From: Candidatus Poribacteria bacterium
GTDB lineage: Bacteria > Poribacteria > WGA-4E > GCA-2687025
Length of the DNA: 64,000 nucleotides
Direction: 5' to 3'
Assembly (NCBI GenBank): GCA_018644665.1
Contig: JABGQA010000111.1
Span: forward strand, 21,068 to 85,067
In this document: piece by piece, positions 57,387 through 64,000 of the stretch
Layout: each line of letters opens with the position of its first letter
How positions within the stretch are numbered: the stretch's first letter is position 1
Notes under the pieces: model-generated
Seen by the model: only the letters and a program-made list of their open reading frames with translations
Databases searched by the model: none
What the model was told of the DNA's origin: nothing
Program-made: the position numbers and the translations under genes

Positions 57387-59387
57387 TCAACGAATCACGA
57401 TGGCGTCGAACAGCTCCAGACGCGGCACAGTGATGGCGAGAGACCCGTCGGTCCACGTCCACGGGTAGTCCGACTGCGCCACCAGGCTGCGCACTGATGC
57501 CGGCCTGGCGTCTGCGGCGAACTCAATCGTCAGGTCGGCCATGGTGATGGGGGCGTAGAAACTGACGCCGAAGTGGCCGGTGCCATTCACCAGGTGGACA
57601 AGCTGCGATTGATGGTCGCCCGACTCGAAGCGCGTCACCTCGACCGACGCCGGCAGGCTGCCCCCGATGGGCTCGATACCGGCAAGGCTCGTCAGCACGT
57701 CCGCCATGAAGCTCGCGGTGTTCAGATGGCCCTGCCGGTGGAACAGCGCGCCTGGCAACCACGGGATGTAGACCCCGAGCCCGTCACCGTGCTCCGTGCA
57801 GGCGACTCCGGGATGGCCCGTGACCTCCTCGTAGTAGCAGCGCTCGGGCGGGCCGAAGTTGTGCGGCGGGATGAGCTTCAGATGCCGCTCCGTGTCGTCG
57901 CCGTAGACGGCGTAGACGTACGGGCCGTCCACGTAGACCAGGTCCGTGTCGCCGAAGCTGGGGAACGCCCGCTTGTCCTCGACGGCGAAGTACGAAGACT
58001 GCATGTCGTCTCGCACACGCTCCACGCGCTCGATCCCAAGACACCGGAGAAGGACGGTCGAACGGGGCTCGTCATCCTGGTCGCGGCTGCCCGTTTGGCC
58101 CGACGCCACGACGGCGCCGCCTTCGGCGACGTGCGCATCGAGGCGCTCAGCCAGTTCGTCGGACAGGCAGCGGGCGTCCGGCAGGATGATGGCGCGGTAG
58201 CTGGCCCACGGGAGGGATTCCGCCGCGTCGGGGGTGAGTACGTCGAACGGGAAGTGGTTCTCCGTCAGCACGCGGAACCAGCCGCGGTATTCGGCGGTGT
58301 TTACGTTGTCCGGCCGCAGCAGCGCCACGGATGCCATCGACCGCGTGTTCGCGTAGGCGTCCTCGTTGTCAGCGTGGTAGCGGTAGATGCCCTTGATCGC
58401 GTCGAACGCGGAGCGGTCCTCGTGGTTGTCGAGCCGTCCGATGAGGTAGTAGTCGAGCGCGCCGCCGTTCGCCAGGTTCTGCGCCAGCCGTAGCGCTTGC
58501 TGGTGTGGCGACACCGCGACGTGCCGGTACGGGAAGTCGATGAAATCCACGCTGGACGAACTGGACACCATCTCCGGGTAGCTCGATACCGCCCACTTCG
58601 TGTTCTCGGACGCGGCGTATTGCCAGTGCGGCAGCGCGCGACCGATGGCCGTGTTCGCTTCCATCCGGTTGAAGCCCCGGCCGAACTCGCGGTGATTCGC
58701 TATCGCGATCTCGGGACGCAGATCGGTGATGAACTCGTAGACTCGCCGGCGCTGCCCCTCCAAGGTTCGGCGCTGGAAGACGCGGTATTTGCGTCGTGTG
58801 GCCTCCCGCCCGTCCTGCGTCCCGGGGAGGTCGAGGCCGAACATCTCGCGGAACAGGTCACGGCAGTTCCCGCAGTGGCAAATGCCGTGGTGGCGCCCAC
58901 TGTAGTCGTGCGTCTGGTACCCGGCCATATTGAAGAAGATGCCGTCGAAGTCGTGCGTCGTCAGCAACTCCTCGACGATCTGGAGGACGTACTCCTGCTG
59001 GTACTCGCCGTTGACGCAGACCTGGACGTCCCCGTTGTAGTCGATGACGTTCCCCGCCTCCGTGACCGACGCCCAGTGCGGGTAGCGCTCGTGGATCTCG
59101 CGCCGTACCTTGGAGAAGTCCGTGCGGGCGATGACGCGGATGTCCGCGGCGTGGCACGCGGCGATGATGTCCTGGAGGCTGTCTCCCTCGAGGTAAGGGC
59201 TCTGGAACTGGAACGGCAGGGCGGTCGGATAGCTGGCGATGATGCCGGCGGCGTTGATCATGAGCACGTTCGCGCTGAACGACCTCATGTCAGCGACGAC
59301 ACGCTCGGCGTCGATGTCGAGCATGTCGATCTCGCGGAGGTTCGTCTGAATGAACCGCCACGTTCGGCTGCGCCACCAGTCTGACAT
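57387..59387 (-). CDS. Putative glycosyl hydrolase (GHL6-like) with beta-galactosidase-trimerisation-like domain
   Basis: 666 residues. The N-terminal TIM-barrel begins WRFIQTNLREIDMLDID and has FDGIFFNMAGYQTHDY with CHCGNCRDLFREMFG, typical of hypothetical glycosyl hydrolase family 6 proteins. Around residues 365-600 a Rossmann-like beta-galactosidase trimerisation domain (PDARCLSDELAERLDAHVAEGGAVVASG) follows, and a beta-sandwich ends the protein. No signal peptide is evident. It probably cleaves galactosides or related sugars inside the cell. The catalytic acids are not certain. The ATG at 59387 directly starts the homology. Confidence 0.82.
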   Translation of the reverse strand: MSDWWRSRTWRFIQTNLREIDMLDIDAERVVADMRSFSANVLMINAAGIIASYPTALPFQFQSPYLEGDSLQDIIAACHAADIRVIARTDFSKVRREIHERYPHWASVTEAGNVIDYNGDVQVCVNGEYQQEYVLQIVEELLTTHDFDGIFFNMAGYQTHDYSGRHHGICHCGNCRDLFREMFGLDLPGTQDGREATRRKYRVFQRRTLEGQRRRVYEFITDLRPEIAIANHREFGRGFNRMEANTAIGRALPHWQYAASENTKWAVSSYPEMVSSSSSVDFIDFPYRHVAVSPHQQALRLAQNLANGGALDYYLIGRLDNHEDRSAFDAIKGIYRYHADNEDAYANTRSMASVALLRPDNVNTAEYRGWFRVLTENHFPFDVLTPDAAESLPWASYRAIILPDARCLSDELAERLDAHVAEGGAVVASGQTGSRDQDDEPRSTVLLRCLGIERVERVRDDMQSSYFAVEDKRAFPSFGDTDLVYVDGPYVYAVYGDDTERHLKLIPPHNFGPPERCYYEEVTGHPGVACTEHGDGLGVYIPWLPGALFHRQGHLNTASFMADVLTSLAGIEPIGGSLPASVEVTRFESGDHQSQLVHLVNGTGHFGVSFYAPITMADLTIEFAADARPASVRSLVAQSDYPWTWTDGSLAITVPRLELFDAIVIR

Positions 59388-59521
59388 GGTCGTCTCCGTC
59401 CCCGGCTGCGTTGGGAGGGCGGGCGACGGTCATTGTGGCAGTGCGGGGTCAGGTCGGCAAGGCGAGCGACGGCCCTTCCGAATAGACGGGAGTGAACGCG
59501 ACTTTCGGGGGCTGAAGCCTG

Positions 59522-60493
59522 CTACGAGTCGGCGTCCGCGTCCCCGAGCGAGCGCGCGAGGTCGAGGAAGAGCGGCCCGTAACCGAGTCGCTCGTAGAAA
59601 CCGCGCGCGCCGGCATTCTCGTGGATGACGCGCAATTGCACGCGCGGGACATCGCGTTCGCGGAACCACTGATGGCAGCGCTGCATGAGCGCACTTCCCA
59701 CCCCGCCGCCTCGGCACGACTGCGACACATGGAGAGCAGTCACGGAGCCGTACCGCCCTCCGGCGTACACCCCCGACGGCACGACCCGCGCCTGGACGAT
59801 GCCTACGATGGCGTCGTCACGCTCCGCGACGAGCACACTGGCGGCATCGGCTCCGACGTAATAAGCGAAGCGTTCGGGCTCGAGAGTTGGCGATTGTGGC
59901 TTGGCGTAGTCGTGAGGGGCCAGGTCGTGGTGGAACTGCGTCGTCTCATCGTGGAGGGCGCACACGGCGTCGTAGTCTTGCGCCACGGCGTCACGTGTGG
60001 TCGCATCGGGCGTCGCGTCGATGTCGGCCAGCAGGAGACAGTCGATGTCCGCGCGGTCTGCATAATCGAAGCGGCGGAAGAACGCCAACGCGACAGCGTC
60101 TCCGGCGAGCACGGGGAGATATATGCGGCGTCCATCGTGCGCCCGAATCCACCCATGGCACCCCTCTAGGAGGGCGGTCCCGATGCCCTGTCGGCGGACG
60201 CGTTCGTCGATGTACAGGTAGCCCACCTGCGCGAGGATGCCTGCGGTCATCGTCGGTTGCGCGCCGACGGCGACACGGGCGATCCCGACAACATCGCCCC
60301 CGAGTTCCGCGACTAGGAGCGACCCCGCGTCTCCCGCAATGGCCTGCGTCAGGTAGTCGCGCGACCTCGCCGGCGCGTGCGGCGGCCTGTATGCGTGCGG
60401 GGCCAATTCGTAGTTGTGTCGATCGGAGGCCTCGAACAGGCGGCATACCACGTCGTAGTCGCCCTCGACGGCTGTCCTGACGGTCACGTCCAT
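59522..60493 (-). CDS. Tandem GNAT-domain acetyltransferase
   Basis: 323 residues with two complete GNAT domains: residues 1-155 (acetyl-CoA motif RVRRQGIGTALLEGCHGW) and 165-323 (SQSCRGGGVGSALMQRCHQW). Both keep the Q/R-x-x-G-x-G/A loop, so both could bind acetyl-CoA, although in two-domain GNATs of the MshD type one half is usually inactive. Substrate unknown. The ATG at 60493 starts the homology; the frame extends upstream without support. A repeat-like tract directly follows the stop. Confidence 0.83.
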   Translation of the reverse strand: MDVTVRTAVEGDYDVVCRLFEASDRHNYELAPHAYRPPHAPARSRDYLTQAIAGDAGSLLVAELGGDVVGIARVAVGAQPTMTAGILAQVGYLYIDERVRRQGIGTALLEGCHGWIRAHDGRRIYLPVLAGDAVALAFFRRFDYADRADIDCLLLADIDATPDATTRDAVAQDYDAVCALHDETTQFHHDLAPHDYAKPQSPTLEPERFAYYVGADAASVLVAERDDAIVGIVQARVVPSGVYAGGRYGSVTALHVSQSCRGGGVGSALMQRCHQWFRERDVPRVQLRVIHENAGARGFYERLGYGPLFLDLARSLGDADADS

Positions 60494-60697
60494 GGTCTTG
60501 GGGCCCGTCGTTGTGGCGTGGCGTGCGCCGTCTATCGCCGATGGCAGGCGGCCTGCGGACGTTCCGCACAGCAGGAGTCGGCGCCATTCCCTTGACGTTC
60601 TACGCCGATAGGACCCGAACGGCTTCACGCGATGCGCCTACCGGCGTTCGGCGCCAAACGGGGGAGCCCGACTACGGGTGCAAGGCCCGCGGCGCGG

Positions 60698-62779
60698 TCA
60701 GAAATCCCATCGCAAGCCGACGGACGGCAGAATCGAAAGCCATGTGATCGGCGTCCGCAAGACGACGATCTCGCCATCCCTGCCGACCCAGCCGTCGACT
60801 TCGTACCGACGGACGTTGCCCCGGTTGTACAGGTTGCGGACCTCGGCGTAGACCGCGAGTTGGCTGGCCGCGCCGCCGAAGTGACGGCGAACGCGAACGT
60901 CGAGGCGGTGGTAGGGGGGCAGTCGCGCGCTGTTCACCACGCCGAAAGACTCAACCAGACGTCCGAGGCCCCTCGGCGTCATCAGTCGCTCGAAGACGCG
61001 GGGGGTGTACGGTCGGCCGGTGCGGTATTGCCAGGCGACGTTCCATCGCCAGCGATCGCTCGGCTGGTAGCTGATGTCCGCGCTGAAGGCGTGGCGCTGG
61101 TCGAAGTCACGCGGGGTCGTCACGCCGTCGATGTCGTCCTGCGCGACGGCGTACGCATAGCTCAACCACCAACTCACGGCGTCGCCGATGTCGCGGGTCA
61201 GGACAGCTTCGATGCCCTTCGCGGAGCCGTCCTCCGGCTCGACACGAGCGCGGTCGCCCTCTATTTCGGGGTAGAAGTCGACATCGCCGTCGAGGTTGAG
61301 GTAGCGTGGGGGAATCGCCCAAAGCGCCTTCTGGTACATGTCCAACGTCAGCGTTAGGCCGTCAGCGAATCGGCGCTCCAGGCCCAATACCCGGTGTTCC
61401 GCGCGCTGAGGCGGCAGGAACTGCTCTTCGCCGTCCTGCACGCGCAGGTCCGCGATGCGCTGGAACTGCGAGAAGCGCCCCCACCCGGCGCGAAGCGCGG
61501 TGTGCGCGTCGAGAGCGTGCGACAGTCCGACGCGCGGGCCGACGGCCGCCTCCTCCAACCACGACGCATGGTCGTAGCGCACCCCGACATCTGCCGTTGT
61601 GCCATCCCGGAGCGCGATGCTGTCGCCCACGTAGATGCCAACCTGCGTCCCAGCGATGTCGATGTTTGACGCGCGCGTCACGTACTCGCCGCCCGAGACG
61701 GACTGCCGACGTGTGCTGCTGGCGTAGTCGTAGGCCGCCCAGTGCCGCTTGATGTCGACGCCAGCGGACAGCATGTGCGGATCAGACGGGGACATCGTCC
61801 ACTCCTGCTTGATCCCCAGCAGGTCGAACACCCGGTCCTCGGAGACTTCTGAATTCAGCCGCCCGCCCGATCCCGAGAGGTCGACCCCAAGGCGATCGCG
61901 CGTCACGCGGCCGGCGGACAGCACGGTGCGCTGTCTCGCATCCGAACCGACGTCCGCCGCCCACGTCAGCCACCCGTAGCCGTTGCCGTAGCTGTTGTCT
62001 ACAGTGTCTTCATCGTCGACGATCGTCATTGTGTCGGCGGCCCACAGCGCATGTGCCGACATTGACTGGCTCTCGCCGACCTGGAACGCGATCTTGCCGT
62101 ACGTGTCGTAGTAGACCGGCCGCAGGTCCACCTGCGGACTGGCGTCGGTGATGCCCAACACGAGGTCCAGGTAGCCACGTCGCGCGACGAACAGCCAGTG
62201 GCCCCGCCCGTCCTTCAGACGCCCCTCCGATAGCAGGCGCGCGTTTGTCATGCTCAGGCCGAGGGATGTGCGGCCGCCGTCCTGGGAGGGCGTGGACGAC
62301 GTCATGTCGAGCACGCCGCTGAGCCGATCACCGAAGCGCGCGGGGAACGCGCCGGTCATGATGTCGATGTCGCCGACCGCCTCGACATCGAGGATGCTGA
62401 GGGCGCCGCCGTTGACGTCCTTGAGGTGGAACGGCTCGTACAGTTCCATGCCGTCTAGCCAGACGAGGATCTCGTCCTCTTCGCCGCCGCGTATGCTGAA
62501 CTGCGCGGCGTACTCGTCCGTCGCGATGCCCGGCACGCGGGCGACGGCCCGGAAGACGTCCTCACCCAGGTGTGGGAATCCACGCAGCTCGTGGCGGGTG
62601 ACGGTGTGGCGCGTGGTCGTTCGCCCGCCCGCGGTGGCGCTTTGACCCGATGTCACGACCACATCGTCCAACACGGTTTCCGCGGCGGTCGTGGCCGCGA
62701 GCACGGGTAACAACGCAGAAATCGCGAGTGCGATGCGGCCGCAACGGTGTGCGCGTAGTGGTCTCTGACGCCGAGCCAA
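60698..62779 (-). CDS. TonB-dependent outer-membrane receptor
   Basis: About 693 residues if the TTG at 62779 is used; the frame is open to 63103 but lacks a better start, and a GGGAGGG precedes this TTG. Signal peptide region ALAISALLPVLAATTA. Plug domain: DDVVVTSGQ, RAVARVPGIATDEYAAQFSIRGGEEDE, ILVWLDGMELYEPF, DIMTGAFPARFGDRLSGVLDM. The beta-barrel that follows is long, with alternating strands, and ends in a terminal aromatic (VGLRWDF), as outer-membrane barrels do. It imports a siderophore, vitamin B12 or carbohydrate using TonB energy. No TonB or ExbB neighbour is visible. Confidence 0.88.
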   Translation of the reverse strand: MARRQRPLRAHRCGRIALAISALLPVLAATTAAETVLDDVVVTSGQSATAGGRTTTRHTVTRHELRGFPHLGEDVFRAVARVPGIATDEYAAQFSIRGGEEDEILVWLDGMELYEPFHLKDVNGGALSILDVEAVGDIDIMTGAFPARFGDRLSGVLDMTSSTPSQDGGRTSLGLSMTNARLLSEGRLKDGRGHWLFVARRGYLDLVLGITDASPQVDLRPVYYDTYGKIAFQVGESQSMSAHALWAADTMTIVDDEDTVDNSYGNGYGWLTWAADVGSDARQRTVLSAGRVTRDRLGVDLSGSGGRLNSEVSEDRVFDLLGIKQEWTMSPSDPHMLSAGVDIKRHWAAYDYASSTRRQSVSGGEYVTRASNIDIAGTQVGIYVGDSIALRDGTTADVGVRYDHASWLEEAAVGPRVGLSHALDAHTALRAGWGRFSQFQRIADLRVQDGEEQFLPPQRAEHRVLGLERRFADGLTLTLDMYQKALWAIPPRYLNLDGDVDFYPEIEGDRARVEPEDGSAKGIEAVLTRDIGDAVSWWLSYAYAVAQDDIDGVTTPRDFDQRHAFSADISYQPSDRWRWNVAWQYRTGRPYTPRVFERLMTPRGLGRLVESFGVVNSARLPPYHRLDVRVRRHFGGAASQLAVYAEVRNLYNRGNVRRYEVDGWVGRDGEIVVLRTPITWLSILPSVGLRWDF

Positions 62780-62939
62780 TCTCCATGCCCTCCCGGCCGC
62801 CAGGCTATGCCGCAGGGCCGCGGCGGCGCAAGCGTCCGACGCAGTCAACGACGCCGCGCGGTCGGATGGCGACTCGCGTGGCTCCGTGCTATGTTCCCGG
62901 TGACATCGCGCGCGCCCGCGGACATCCGAGAGGGAAACG
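62780..62939. other. Divergent intergenic region, TonB receptor/oxidoreductase
   Basis: 160 bases between two divergent starts. A GAGAGGGAAACG ribosome-binding site serves the plus-strand gene. No clear regulator site by eye. Confidence 0.3.
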
Positions 62940-64000
62940 ATGCCGGAGAAACCCAAGCTGCGAGTCGGTATAGTAGGCGCCGGATGGGCGGGCGAGGGGC
63001 ATGCCTTCGGCTTCGGAGAGTGTCCGCGCACCGAGGTTGTCGCCATCGCGAACCGTACACGCGAGACGGGAGAGGCGTTGGCCGAGCGATTCGACGTGCC
63101 CACGGTCGTCGACGACTACCGCGCCCTCATAGACCACGGCGTGGACATCATCGGCGTCACCACGCCGGGGCACACGCACCACGAGATCACGATGGCGGCG
63201 CTGGAGGCAGGCGTACACGTCCTGTGCGAGAAGCCGATGGCGATGAACGCCCAGGAAGCGGCCGACATGACGCGCGCGGCCAAGGAGAACGGCTTGGTCG
63301 GAGCCATCGCGTTTACCTGGCGCTACACGCCGACGTTCAGACACACGCGTGAGCTTGTCGACACCGGCTACATCGGCGAAGTGCGAGAAGTGCACGACCA
63401 CACGATGTGGGCCTCCCGGCCCGTGGCCGTCGACGGGTGGATGTCACGGCTCGAACACGGCGGGGGCGTCCTGTACCAGGGCGCGTCGCATGAAATCGAC
63501 CGCGTGCGTACGATCCTCGGTCTCGAGATCGTGCGCGTGTGCGGAAAACCGAAGTACACGCAGAAGCGCGCCGTGAAGCTCCCGGAGGTGAAGTACTTCC
63601 GCGAGATGATGGGCTGGCGCCCGGACAAGCCGCTGGACGAGTACGATACCGTCGATGTGACCGCGGACTCAGGCTATTCCTTCATCGCGGACTTCCCCAA
63701 CGAAGTCACCGGGGTGTTCCGCGCCGGAGCGGGACAGGGACGAAGCGTGGGGCGAACCGTCGAACTGTACGGCGACAAGGGCACGCTCATCCTTAGCGAT
63801 GGTGGGCTCGAACATTCGCCGTACGGGAAGCGCGAGTTCGAACCCGTCGAGATACCGGAGCGGCACGGCGAGCCGTTTGCACCCGGGATGAACGTCCTGA
63901 ACCGTCTCTGGAGTGAGCTGGTCGACGACTTCGTGGACCGCATCGACGGGGGAGACGCCGAGATCGCCTCGTTCTGGGACGGCATGAAGGGCCAGCAGGT
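62940..64000 (+). CDS. Gfo/Idh/MocA-family oxidoreductase, 3' truncated by window edge
   Basis: About 353 residues are visible and the stop is outside the window. The NAD(P)-binding Rossmann motif GIVGAGWAGEGHAFGF is at the start, then the family motif CEKPMAMN (EKP with the catalytic Lys) and HHEITMAALEAGVHVL. The C-terminal substrate domain begins at GLVGAIAFTWRYTPTF and contains GGGVLYQGASHEIDRVR, whose His/Asp could bind a sugar. It oxidises or reduces sugars, inositols or related alcohols. GAGAGGGAAACG precedes the ATG. The start is divergent from the TonB receptor, hinting at a shared carbohydrate-uptake context. Confidence 0.88.
   Translation, partial: MPEKPKLRVGIVGAGWAGEGHAFGFGECPRTEVVAIANRTRETGEALAERFDVPTVVDDYRALIDHGVDIIGVTTPGHTHHEITMAALEAGVHVLCEKPMAMNAQEAADMTRAAKENGLVGAIAFTWRYTPTFRHTRELVDTGYIGEVREVHDHTMWASRPVAVDGWMSRLEHGGGVLYQGASHEIDRVRTILGLEIVRVCGKPKYTQKRAVKLPEVKYFREMMGWRPDKPLDEYDTVDVTADSGYSFIADFPNEVTGVFRAGAGQGRSVGRTVELYGDKGTLILSDGGLEHSPYGKREFEPVEIPERHGEPFAPGMNVLNRLWSELVDDFVDRIDGGDAEIASFWDGMKGQQ

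Noticed and set aside
1..64000. tRNA, rRNA, CRISPR arrays, insertion sequences or prophage genes
   Set aside because: I looked for conserved RNA motifs, regularly spaced repeats, transposase and phage signatures and found none that I could support.

Overview
The window looks like a fragment of a GC-rich genome from an uncultured, free-living Gram-negative-type bacterium. A TonB-dependent receptor and two lipoproteins argue for an outer membrane. The mix of families resembles what is seen in Poribacteria, Latescibacteria and Planctomycetes-like lineages: aldo/keto reductases, uroporphyrinogen-decarboxylase-like proteins, an apiosidase-like glycosidase, phytanoyl-CoA dioxygenase, Gfo/Idh/MocA oxidoreductase, YVTN propeller and many small phosphotransferases. 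That taxonomic guess is inference. I found no rRNA, tRNA, CRISPR array, prophage or insertion sequence.

Layout. (1) 1-9239 is one co-directional chemosensory cluster: CheR-TPR (5' end missing), a double CheW, a CheA-receiver hybrid, CheB, two receiver/histidine-kinase proteins (the second catalytically degenerate) and a soluble globin-coupled transducer. (2) 9248-20892 is mixed metabolism: a tandem alpha/beta hydrolase, an APH-type kinase, a propeller-phosphoesterase lipoprotein, an aldo/keto reductase with a ferredoxin tail, a membrane coiled-coil protein, a haloacid-dehalogenase-like protein and a ThDP enzyme. (3) 20915-25455 is a two-gene NAD-type formate dehydrogenase. (4) 25573-40960 is accessory and carbohydrate-related: an HpcH/HpaI aldolase, secreted WD40-like and DUF2807 proteins, three URO-D-like proteins, an M14 peptidase, tandem aldo/keto reductases, ankyrin repeats, a polytopic membrane protein and an apiosidase-like glycosidase. 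(5) 40985-41275 is a decayed ADP-ribosylglycohydrolase. (6) 42145-45479 is the highlight: selD(senC)-senA-senB, a selenoneine biosynthesis operon. Its selenophosphate synthetase is interrupted by an in-frame UGA exactly at the catalytic position (codon 17) and followed by a bSECIS-like hairpin, so it is most likely itself a selenoprotein. (7) 45501-64000 holds small proteins, a TlpA-like thioredoxin, a methyltransferase/kinase/kinase operon, a patatin, secreted and hydrolytic enzymes, a tandem GNAT, a TonB receptor and a partial Gfo/Idh/MocA oxidoreductase.

How it fits together. The chemosensory genes form a complete adaptation-capable signalling unit (CheR, CheB, CheA, CheW and a sensor) with a probable haem-based gas sensor. 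No flagellar or pilus gene is visible, so the output is unknown. The sen operon would activate selenide to selenophosphate, make a selenosugar and couple it to hercynine. Three unrelated exported proteins end in the same short C-terminal motif (consensus G-K/R-L-A/T-T-x-W-G/A-x-L-K/R), which looks like an undescribed sorting or anchoring tag. A family of palindromic intergenic elements with conserved flanks occurs at least three times.
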